NCBI GenBank assembly: GCA_030637065.1
Contig: DAOVVQ010000035.1
Span: 1 to 19,406, forward strand
Direction of reading: 5' to 3'
DNA length: 19,406 bases
Source: Planctomycetota bacterium
GTDB taxonomy: Bacteria; Planctomycetota; Phycisphaerae; Sedimentisphaerales; Anaerohalosphaeraceae
Shown here: in pieces, positions 1 through 7,150 of the stretch
How positions within the stretch are numbered: position 1 is the first letter of the stretch
How the letters are laid out: each line of letters opens with the position of its first letter
The notes under the pieces: generated by a model
What the model was told of the DNA's origin: nothing
Seen by the model: the letters and a program-made list of their open reading frames with translations, nothing else
Database searches by the model: none
Translations under genes and position numbers: made by a program

Positions 1-630
1 GCTGAAAAGGTCGGTCAGATAGATATCTTTCCGCGGCGGCTCCATGTCATTATTGCGGAATATCGGCCACCTGCTCTTATTTTGCTCGAACTCATTCGTC
101 CACTCCGTATAGTCGTGCGAACCGTTGAGGAAGCCGTAGTAGAAGTCGAACCCGCGCGAATGCGGCCGCAATGACTCATGAACGCCGAGATGCCACTTGC
201 CCACCATCCCGCAGGTATAGCCCTGCTCTTTGAGCATCTCGGCCATCATTGGCTGGCTGCGCGGCAGTCCAGCCATTGGAAATTTCACATTGTCAGGCCA
301 GCCGGTCGAACTCGGATTTTCGCCGCATCCGAACCGCTGCTGATAGACGCCCGTCAGCAAACCCGCCCGCGATGGCCCGCAGACCGACGCCGAAACATAG
401 CCCTGCGTAAACTGCACGCCCTCGGTTGCGATGCGGTCGATGTTCGGCGTCAGGATATCCTTAAAGCCGTGATAGCCGACATCACCGAAGCCCATATCGT
501 CAGCACAGATCAAAACGATATTCGGCTGTTTGTTCTTCTTCGCGGAAACGGCTGATAATTGCCCATTTGAACCGAATGCACCGGCCACGGCCACACATCC
601 AACTGTTTTTAAGAATTTACGCCTGTCCAT
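1..630 (-). CDS. Sulfatase, arylsulfatase A-like (partial, C-terminus beyond left edge)
   Basis: This is the first 210 codons of a formylglycine-dependent sulfatase; the frame is still open at base 1. The product begins MDRRKFLKTV, a Tat-like leader with paired arginines and a short hydrophobic stretch to about residue 30, so it is probably exported. The fold then shows the metal-binding DD at 44-45, the signature CGPSRAGLLTG at 84-94 (Cys84 is the residue oxidised to formylglycine, Arg88 supports it) and GKWHLG at 144-149. The start is supported by GAGG six to eight bases upstream. By family, it hydrolyses sulfate esters, most likely on a carbohydrate; the exact substrate cannot be read from this fragment. 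It closely resembles the adjacent gene at 676-2070 (same YHG, SASVCGPSR and GLLTGVYQQR blocks), so the two look like tandem paralogues. It is the last visible gene of the minus-strand operon, 45 bases after its neighbour. Confidence 0.93.
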   Translation of the reverse strand, partial: MDRRKFLKTVGCVAVAGAFGSNGQLSAVSAKKNKQPNIVLICADDMGFGDVGYHGFKDILTPNIDRIATEGVQFTQGYVSASVCGPSRAGLLTGVYQQRFGCGENPSSTGWPDNVKFPMAGLPRSQPMMAEMLKEQGYTCGMVGKWHLGVHESLRPHSRGFDFYYGFLNGSHDYTEWTNEFEQNKSRWPIFRNNDMEPPRKDIYLTDLFS

Positions 631-675
631 TCTGTCCCTCATCACAAATTAGCTTACAGTTTTCGCCCTGCCCCG

Positions 676-2070
676 TCAGGAAGATTCGGGCATCTGGCTG
701 TCCCATTCGTCGAAAAGGTCTTGTAATTCACTTACAATTTCCGGGTGCGTTTGGCTCACATCGTCGCTTTCACCGATATCGTTTGCCAGGTCGAACAATT
801 CGATCCGGTTGTTACCGGTCGGATTGCCGTCGTTGAAGGCTAATTTCCAGTCACCTTTGCGAATCGCATAATCATTCTTACGACGCCAGTACAGTATCTC
901 ATGGGGACGGGCCTTATTCTCGCCGGTCAGATACGGCAGCAGATCTATACCGTCGAACCCAAACCCATTGTCCGGTGTATCGATGCCGAGGAACGAAGTT
1001 ATTGTCGGAGTAATATCCAGCGTGCTTACCGGCAGATCGTAACTCTTACCGGGCGGCAATTGTCCCGGCCAGTTGATAATGAAAGGAACCCTGACACCGC
1101 CTTCGTAGGTGTCCCCCTTAAAGCCGCTTAGTGGCCCGGTCGAGGACATGTAATCTTCGGGCGAAGCGGGGTCGCCGACTCTTTGCTGTCCGTAAGGGGT
1201 GCCGTTGTCGCTGATGAACATTACGATAGTGTCGTCTGACAGTCCTTCGTCTTTGAGAGCCTGCATCACCCGTCCAATGCCGTCGTCCATTGCCAGGACC
1301 ATCGCGGCAAACAAACGCCGGTATTCGCCGGAAATATGCGAGAGCCGGTCGATGTATGAATCCGGAACCTCCCACGGAGAGTGGACCGCGTTGTAGGCAA
1401 GGTACAGAAAGAACGGTTTTTCGTTATTGCGCTCGATAAAATCCACGGCCTCGTCGCTGAAAACATCGGTAAGATAGCCACTCATTTCGACGATCTTCTC
1501 ATTTCTGAACATCGGCCAGCGATTGTGCTGCTCTCCGAATGTCAGATCGCTTTCATAGTAAGAATGAGCGCCGTTAAGGAAACCGTAGAACTCATCGAAA
1601 TCACGGTTTAACGGCCGCATCGGCTCGCCCATCCCCAGGTGCCACTTGCCGATTATACCGCAATGATAACCGGCGGGCTTTAGCATCTCCGAAAGGATCG
1701 GCTGGGTGGTCGGAAGGCCGGCAAGTTGGGCTTTTTCGCTTTCAGGATAGCCGCTTTCGGGCGGGTTTGCCTCACAGCCGTATCGCTGCTGGTACACTCC
1801 CGTTAACAAACCGCAGCGCGACGGCCCGCAAACGGACGCTGACGCATAACCCTGGCTGAAACTCATTCCGGACGCGGCCAGTTTGTCGATGTTGGGGGTA
1901 TGTATGTTATCGATTCCGTGATAGCCGACATCGCCGTAGCCCATGTCATCGGCGTAGATCAAAACGATGTTCGGCTGTTCCGATCGTTTTATTTTCAGCG
2001 AACGATTTGAAAGCAACGTCCCCGCTGCCATAACAGAAGCACAGTTTTTCAGAAAATCCCGTCTGTTCAT
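676..2070 (-). CDS. Sulfatase, arylsulfatase A-like
   Basis: Complete 464-residue sulfatase. The leader MNRRDFLKNC has the RRxFLK pattern of Tat signals followed by a weakly hydrophobic stretch, so export is likely. Catalytic landmarks are in the usual order: DD at 41-42, CGPSRCGLLTG at 81-91 with the Cys81 to be converted to formylglycine, GKWHLG at 141-146, His230, the metal-binding DN at 288-289 and a lysine in GFKGD near 318. Length is normal for a single-domain family S1 sulfatase and no extra C-terminal module is present. The frame continues upstream to 2127, but that start would lie inside the preceding gene; AGAGGA six bases before the ATG at 2070 and the leader peptide both favour 2070. 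It follows the 2091-3560 gene after 20 bases. It is a paralogue of the partial sulfatase at 1-630. Substrate is unknown, probably a sulfated sugar. Confidence 0.95.
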   Translation of the reverse strand: MNRRDFLKNCASVMAAGTLLSNRSLKIKRSEQPNIVLIYADDMGYGDVGYHGIDNIHTPNIDKLAASGMSFSQGYASASVCGPSRCGLLTGVYQQRYGCEANPPESGYPESEKAQLAGLPTTQPILSEMLKPAGYHCGIIGKWHLGMGEPMRPLNRDFDEFYGFLNGAHSYYESDLTFGEQHNRWPMFRNEKIVEMSGYLTDVFSDEAVDFIERNNEKPFFLYLAYNAVHSPWEVPDSYIDRLSHISGEYRRLFAAMVLAMDDGIGRVMQALKDEGLSDDTIVMFISDNGTPYGQQRVGDPASPEDYMSSTGPLSGFKGDTYEGGVRVPFIINWPGQLPPGKSYDLPVSTLDITPTITSFLGIDTPDNGFGFDGIDLLPYLTGENKARPHEILYWRRKNDYAIRKGDWKLAFNDGNPTGNNRIELFDLANDIGESDDVSQTHPEIVSELQDLFDEWDSQMPESS

Positions 2071-2090
2071 AACAGGTCCTCTACTCCTTT

Positions 2091-3560
2091 TTATCGGTTC
2101 ATCTCGCGCGGGCGGGGTTTGGGCCAATGTTTCCGATGGAGCCGGGTCATCTTTTCCGTCAATTCCGCGTACTCCGGGTCCGCCGCGAGGTTGAGGTTGC
2201 CCTCGGGGTCCCGGTGATAGTCGTAAAGTTCAACGCCTTTCGACGCGCCGCTCTCGTCCTGCCACAGTGTAAAGCGATAACGGTCGGTTCGCAAGGAACG
2301 TCCCATGATCGTGCCGCGCAGAAGTTGACTGAAGGCCATTTTGTCCCAGGCGGTGTCGGGATCATCGAGCAGGGGTGCCAGGCTCTTGCCCTCGCATTGG
2401 CTGGGCGTCGGAAGGTCCAGGGCATCGCACACGGTCGGAAAGATATCGACAAATTCGGTGAGGGCGTCGCTGTGCTGGCCGCTTTTGCCACGCTGCGGAT
2501 CGCGTATGATCAGCGGGCTGTGATGGTTGCGTTCCCAGTTGACGTCCTTGGCCCAGACGTGGTTTTCGCCGAGATGGTAGCCGTGGTCGCCCCAGAGCAT
2601 GACCAGTGTATTATCATCGAGTCCGTTCGTCCGAAGCGTATCGAGCAGCCTGCCCACCTGGGCGTCGGCGTAGCTCACACACGCATAGTAGGACCGGATG
2701 GCATCGCGTTTTTCCCGGTCCGTCATCGCTTCCAGCGTGGTAGAGAGCCCTGCATACCCGAAGAGTTCGCCGCCCCTCGGTTTGAGTGCCGGTTGGGGCG
2801 CACCCTTGGGGAAAAAGTCGTTGGCTGCCGGTTCGATGTCCTTGTCGTTGTAAAGGTCCCAATAGCGCTTAGGTGCGTTCCAAGGCAGGTGGGGATGACG
2901 AAAACCGACGATCATGAGGAAGGGTTTGTCCCCCCCGGCGAAGTTCTCAAGGCGATCGGCGGCGATATCGGCTGTGGCGCCGTCGCAGTAGACGTTGTCA
3001 GCGACATCTTCATGTTCGGCGTAGGGCAAGCCCGCCTGGCGCAGGGTCATGTTGTGCCACTTCGCCTTCCTGGCCCGGTTCTCCGTGTTGGCGTAGTCCA
3101 GCCATTCGGAATCCAAATACGGCTGAGTCCAGGCGTTTTCGCCGCCGTTGGAGGCATGGTAGATCTTCCCAAAGCCGGCGGCCTCATAGCCGAATTGCTG
3201 GACGTACCTGTTTATCGTCAGCGTGTCGGCGAAAAGATCGTGAAAGACGTCGCCATTACGGTAGGCTCCGGTCGTATCGGGACGCATTCCGGTCAGGAAA
3301 CTGATACGTGACGGATTGCAGACGGGATACTGGCAGTAGGCGCGGGAAAAACGCGTTCCCGACGCAGCCAGACGGTCGATATTCGGAGTGATGGCGATCG
3401 GGTCGCCAAAACAGCCCAGGTTGGGACGAAGATCGTCGACGATGATCAAAAGCACGTTCTTCGGGCGTTTTTTTCGCTTCGCAACGGCTATATCCGAGGT
3501 AGCGATCACGGACGCCAGGCAGCCGACAGCCATGTTCCTGCAAAAATCTCGACGATTCAT
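2091..3560 (-). CDS. Iduronate-2-sulfatase-like sulfatase
   Basis: Complete 489-residue sulfatase of the iduronate-2-sulfatase-like group (S1_7-like by motif). It starts MNRRDFCRNM with a Tat-like paired arginine and a hydrophobic segment to about residue 27. Seen in order: VDDLRPNLGCFG with DD at 42-43; CNPSRISFLTG at 81-91 with Cys81 as the formylglycine precursor; GKIYH at 131-135, the GKxxH spacing typical of this group; RHPHLPW at 221-227; and WGDHGYHLGENHVWAKD at about 323-339, holding the metal-binding DH (325-326) and Lys338. These blocks are diagnostic of iduronate-sulfatase relatives, but bacterial members act on varied substrates, so uronate 2-O-desulfation is only a possibility. 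AAGGAG lies about seven bases before the ATG. A 1.2 kb open frame on the opposite strand is a coding shadow. Neighbours are 52 bases upstream and 20 bases downstream in the same operon. Confidence 0.95.
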   Translation of the reverse strand: MNRRDFCRNMAVGCLASVIATSDIAVAKRKKRPKNVLLIIVDDLRPNLGCFGDPIAITPNIDRLAASGTRFSRAYCQYPVCNPSRISFLTGMRPDTTGAYRNGDVFHDLFADTLTINRYVQQFGYEAAGFGKIYHASNGGENAWTQPYLDSEWLDYANTENRARKAKWHNMTLRQAGLPYAEHEDVADNVYCDGATADIAADRLENFAGGDKPFLMIVGFRHPHLPWNAPKRYWDLYNDKDIEPAANDFFPKGAPQPALKPRGGELFGYAGLSTTLEAMTDREKRDAIRSYYACVSYADAQVGRLLDTLRTNGLDDNTLVMLWGDHGYHLGENHVWAKDVNWERNHHSPLIIRDPQRGKSGQHSDALTEFVDIFPTVCDALDLPTPSQCEGKSLAPLLDDPDTAWDKMAFSQLLRGTIMGRSLRTDRYRFTLWQDESGASKGVELYDYHRDPEGNLNLAADPEYAELTEKMTRLHRKHWPKPRPREMNR

Positions 3561-3612
3561 TTCAATCTCCTTGCCATAAATCTCACTTACAAGAGTTAAT
3601 ATTCATTCCTGA

Positions 3613-5415
3613 CTATTTATCGTTCCAACCCACGGGAGCTTTGGCCTTCTGTTCCTGTTCATCGAGCAGGCCGTCTTTGTTCGTATCCTTGGCGTTGAAC
3701 CAGCGGGTCGATTGCTCCGGATCGAAGGTTTTGCCGAGATTTTTTGCTCTCATTTTAGCATGTTCGAGTTGTTCCGCCAGCGTCCGGCTCCCTTCGGTCT
3801 TTATATCCATCTTCGCATCCTTCTTCATCTCCTTCTTGGCATCCTTCGACGGATCATTCGCCGGCTTGCTCTTCTTTGCTATTTTCGCCTTGCCGCTGCG
3901 GGAATACTCGGCTTTGGTTTTGCGATCATAGGAGGCGGCATCGAGTTTGGCAAGATAATCGGCAACCGCTTTCTTGTCGTTTCGCTTCTGGAAGATATCG
4001 AGCATCGGATCGTTGCTCGCCTTCATCGTCTTGACCATCTGCCGCTGGTACTTCGCGATCAGTTTCTTGTATTCGGGGTTGTCGATTAAGTTATTGAGGG
4101 CATCGGAATCTTTGTTCAGGTCGAAGAACTGCTCCGGAACGTTGAAGCTAAACAGCTCGGACCGTTGCTGCATGAATTTGTCGCCTTCACTGGCCAACCG
4201 CTCCATCTCCATCGTGGTGGCCATACCCCGGGTGGCGGTGGCAAACCTGCGCACGCCGTCGGACCAGAGGTTGCAGATGTAGCTGTAGTCCTTTGACAGG
4301 ACCGCGCGGGTCGGCTGGCGGTTTCCGCCGACGTTTTCTTCGTACATCACATAGACAAAATCACGATTATCCTGCCTGCCGCCTTTCAGGATCGAGGCAA
4401 ACGAACGGCCATCGAGCCCATCGGGCTCCTCAATACCGGTAATCTCCAGCAGGGTAGGAAGAATGTCGACGGTTCCGATCAGATGGTCTTTGTCGCTTAC
4501 GCCGCCTTTTGTCACGCCCGGCCACCGCACCATCAGCGGCGTGTGCGTGCTGTGGTAATACATCGCCGTCTTGGCGAACGGGAACGGCATCCCGTGATCG
4601 GAGAAAAAGACGATCAGCGTATCGTCGTAGACGCCGGTGTCCTTGAGCGCCTTGATCACATTGCCGAACGAATCATCCGCGCGACGGACACTGTTATAGT
4701 AGGCCGTAACCTCTTTTCGTGCCAGCGGCGTATCCGGCAGAAACTTCGGCATAGCGATCTCGCCCGGCCTGAAGATGCGGCTCGGAGGATTATCAATGTC
4801 CTCCCGGTTCAGCGTGGTAGAGATTTCTCCCTTCTTGGCTGAGAAGCTGTAAAGCGCGGTGTGCGGATCATGGATATCCATCGAGAAATAGAACGGCTTG
4901 CCCGCCGCCTTCGCAGCATTGATGCCCTTTTTGGTGTATTCATAGAAGGTTTTGGTGTCGCGGATGTTGATCCTCTTTTCTTTCAGTTCATCGTCAAAGT
5001 TGATGTCCCAGCCGGGATAGGGTGTGTACGGCGACGAGTGGCTGGACTTGCCGCGGATCATCGTGAAATAGCCATTCTCGCGCAGGATGTCCGGCGTGGT
5101 CTTATAGGTCACCTGATCTTTCGGTAGCTGGTAGAACCCTTCGATGCCGCTGTTGAAAAGATAGCGACCCGTCTGCACCGCATTGCGCGAGGGGATGCAA
5201 CTCGTCGCATGGACATGGGCGTTCATAAAACGCAGACCGTCGACGGCGAACCTGTCCATATTCGGCGTAGTGTCCGGCGTGGTACAGCCGAAAACCCCGA
5301 CCGAATCGCAGTTCATATCGTCTACTGTCAAGACCAGAATGTTCATCTTGCCCCGCGCCTCAAGCCCAAGCGAGGCGATCAGGGCAATAGCTATTACCAA
5401 CAATTGTTTTTTCAT
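3613..5415 (-). CDS. Heparan N-sulfatase (sulfamidase)-like sulfatase with EF-hand tail
   Basis: Complete 600-residue sulfatase with a Sec-type signal peptide (MKKQLLVIAIALIASLGLEA). The catalytic domain resembles N-sulfoglucosamine sulfohydrolase relatives (S1_8-like): DD at 32-33, CIPSRNAVQTG at 73-83 with Cys73 as formylglycine precursor, RGKSSHSSPY at 121-130, IHDPH at 181-185, and SDHGMPFPFAK at 272-282 with metal-binding DH and a lysine. A lysine- and alanine-rich low-complexity linker (about 495-545) leads to a C-terminal module, 546-600, with one canonical EF-hand loop, D577-N579-D581-G582-D585-E588, presumably binding calcium. The same module ends the next gene upstream, with 38 of 55 residues identical. 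AAGGAG sits just before the ATG. Removal of N- or O-sulfate from amino sugars is the family expectation; the true substrate is unknown. The gene lies 13 bases after the 5429-7120 gene, the tightest junction in the operon. Confidence 0.94.
   Translation of the reverse strand: MKKQLLVIAIALIASLGLEARGKMNILVLTVDDMNCDSVGVFGCTTPDTTPNMDRFAVDGLRFMNAHVHATSCIPSRNAVQTGRYLFNSGIEGFYQLPKDQVTYKTTPDILRENGYFTMIRGKSSHSSPYTPYPGWDINFDDELKEKRINIRDTKTFYEYTKKGINAAKAAGKPFYFSMDIHDPHTALYSFSAKKGEISTTLNREDIDNPPSRIFRPGEIAMPKFLPDTPLARKEVTAYYNSVRRADDSFGNVIKALKDTGVYDDTLIVFFSDHGMPFPFAKTAMYYHSTHTPLMVRWPGVTKGGVSDKDHLIGTVDILPTLLEITGIEEPDGLDGRSFASILKGGRQDNRDFVYVMYEENVGGNRQPTRAVLSKDYSYICNLWSDGVRRFATATRGMATTMEMERLASEGDKFMQQRSELFSFNVPEQFFDLNKDSDALNNLIDNPEYKKLIAKYQRQMVKTMKASNDPMLDIFQKRNDKKAVADYLAKLDAASYDRKTKAEYSRSGKAKIAKKSKPANDPSKDAKKEMKKDAKMDIKTEGSRTLAEQLEHAKMRAKNLGKTFDPEQSTRWFNAKDTNKDGLLDEQEQKAKAPVGWNDK
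3616..3780 (-). repeat. Copy 1 of a duplicated EF-hand C-terminal module
   Basis: Codes residues 546-600 of the sulfamidase-like sulfatase. It aligns without gaps to 5432-5596, with 38 of 55 identical amino acids. At DNA level a 23-base stretch at 3686-3708 is identical to 5502-5524. The two catalytic domains belong to different subgroups, so the tail looks like a mobile or converted module. Confidence 0.85.
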
Positions 5416-5428
5416 GTCTCTCCTTTTG

Positions 5429-7120
5429 TTACTGATTGTTCCAACCCACGGGGGCCTTGGTCTTTAATTCCTTTTCATCCAGAACGCCGTCTTTGTTCAA
5501 GTCCTTGGCGTTGAACCAGCGGGTGGTTTGCTGCGGATTAAACTTTTTCCCGCTTTTCTTCGCCCTGTCCTTTGCATGAACAAGCTGCTGTTGAAGGGTA
5601 ACTCCCGCTGTGTCGGTTTTTTCCAGGCCGGTGAACATTTTAGACGGTGCATTATTCGGGATCGATATCCCGCGCAAGTCCTCATAAGCCCTCATCAAAC
5701 GTTTGTGAGCTTTTATCGAGGTTTCCGGCACCTTTTTCAGGCTCAGCGGGTTTTGCTCGCCGGGATCCTTGCCGATGTTGTAGAATCGGCCATCGTTGTA
5801 GAGCTTCCATTGGCCATCGTGGATCGCGTCTCGTGCCTGGTCCGCACGGCGGCCAAATCCCCAATAATGGCAGAAGATATATTCCCGGTCGCTGGCGCCT
5901 TTACCCTGCAGGCGGCTGGCGAATGATATGCCGTCGACGCTGCGTTCTGCGGGAAGTTTCGCTCCAGCTAATTCGATGACCGTGGCAAAAAAGTCGGAAA
6001 AATCGATGAGATCGTCCGAGACATTCCCGAACTTTGCGTAAGCGGCTGCGTGTTTTGGCCAATCGACCACCAGGGGGACATGCGTGCCGTTGTTGATCAT
6101 CAGGTCCTTGCCGCCGGGGACATCGCCATAGGTCGTGCGGGTGAGCGGGCCTTCGATATAGCCAATACCGCTCTGCACCGCCTTGGGGCTCGGCTCGCCG
6201 GCCTCGGCAACCGTGCCTACACGCCCGCTTGCAGCGACCATGCGCCGCATATCCTCGCAGGCCGCGGTCACTTTGACCGGGTAGGTCGTCCCGTTATCGC
6301 CGGTAAACACGATCAGGGTGTTTTCCCGCTGGCCGCTTTGCTCCAGTGCATCGACAATATTGCCGACGAGATGGTCGGTGTACTCCACCATATCCTTAAA
6401 ATACCGAACCTCTGATGTCCTGCCGTCCTTGCCAACCTTGCCCGGCGTATCGGGGCTCGGCTCGAAGGGCGAATGCGTCAGCAGCATGGGATAGTAAAGA
6501 AAGAACGGCTTGTCCTTTTTCTTCTTGATGAAATTTACGGCATACTCGTTAAGCATGTCCGGCCCGTAGGTATATTTGCTCTCGTAAAGCTCGCCATTGG
6601 CCACCATCACCGGATAGCCCCAGTAGCGGCTCGGTCCCCGGGTGGAACGGTCGAATTTTTCTTTCGGGCTGATCCCGTTTTGCAGGCAATATTCGTCGAA
6701 TCCGAAACTCGTCGGCGTTTGCCAGTCGCCGCCTAATTGCCATTTGCCCACCATCGCCGTCAGGTACCCGGCATCCTGGAGCTGCCTGCCGAAGGTGATC
6801 TCCGAAGTCGGCAGCAGGCCAAAACGCTCGTAATTCCTGAAGCTGTAACAGCCGGTCATGAGCTTAACGCGACTCGGCGTGCAAATGGGAAGCGAATAGC
6901 AATGGTCGAACCGGATACCCTTAGACGCCAGGGCATCGAGCCGGGGCGTTTTGTAATCCAGACTGCCGTTGCAGCTTAGCCCCTCGTAACCGAGATCGTC
7001 GGCCATGATAATAATGATATTCGGCCTGCTCTTCGCCGGCAAGGCAACCGATACCGCCGGGCCCAATAAGACGGCCAATCCGAAGATCAGCAATCCGCAC
7101 ATCTGACATTTTTGTCTCAT
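5429..7120 (-). CDS. Sulfatase with GKWQ variant motif and EF-hand tail
   Basis: Complete 563-residue sulfatase with a Sec-type signal peptide (hydrophobic core about residues 9-27, cleavage probably near ALPA). Motifs: DD at 41-42, ICTPSRVKLMTG at 79-90 with Cys80 as formylglycine precursor and Arg84, GKWQLGG at 125-131, THSPFE at 215-220 with His216, and GDNGT at 274-278 with the metal-binding DN. The glutamine in GKWQLGG stands where most arylsulfatases have a histidine; this appears to be a subgroup trait seen in PVC sulfatases, but I could not verify that by search. The C-terminal 55 residues (509-563) repeat the EF-hand module of the next gene, with loop residues D540, N542, D544, G545, D548 and E551. 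AAGGAAA precedes the ATG. It lies 30 bases after the esterase-fusion gene. It is exported and acts on an unknown sulfated substrate. Confidence 0.93.
   Translation of the reverse strand: MRQKCQMCGLLIFGLAVLLGPAVSVALPAKSRPNIIIIMADDLGYEGLSCNGSLDYKTPRLDALASKGIRFDHCYSLPICTPSRVKLMTGCYSFRNYERFGLLPTSEITFGRQLQDAGYLTAMVGKWQLGGDWQTPTSFGFDEYCLQNGISPKEKFDRSTRGPSRYWGYPVMVANGELYESKYTYGPDMLNEYAVNFIKKKKDKPFFLYYPMLLTHSPFEPSPDTPGKVGKDGRTSEVRYFKDMVEYTDHLVGNIVDALEQSGQRENTLIVFTGDNGTTYPVKVTAACEDMRRMVAASGRVGTVAEAGEPSPKAVQSGIGYIEGPLTRTTYGDVPGGKDLMINNGTHVPLVVDWPKHAAAYAKFGNVSDDLIDFSDFFATVIELAGAKLPAERSVDGISFASRLQGKGASDREYIFCHYWGFGRRADQARDAIHDGQWKLYNDGRFYNIGKDPGEQNPLSLKKVPETSIKAHKRLMRAYEDLRGISIPNNAPSKMFTGLEKTDTAGVTLQQQLVHAKDRAKKSGKKFNPQQTTRWFNAKDLNKDGVLDEKELKTKAPVGWNNQ
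5432..5596 (-). repeat. Copy 2 of a duplicated EF-hand C-terminal module
   Basis: Codes residues 509-563 of the GKWQ-type sulfatase and is the partner of the copy at 3616-3780. The WFNAKD-x-NKDG core and the KAPVGWN end are identical in both copies. Confidence 0.85.
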
Positions 7121-7150
7121 TTCCGTTTCCTTATAAGTTGAATCCGCTTT

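Noticed and set aside
2071..2127. Longer N-terminus for the 676-2070 sulfatase (start at 2127)
   Set aside because: It would overlap the end of the preceding gene, and would bury the Tat-like leader and the strong ribosome binding site in front of 2070.
2127..3311. A 394-codon open frame on the plus strand
   Set aside because: It lies opposite the iduronate-sulfatase-like gene, has no recognisable protein motif or ribosome binding site, and is explained by the codon pattern of the gene on the other strand.
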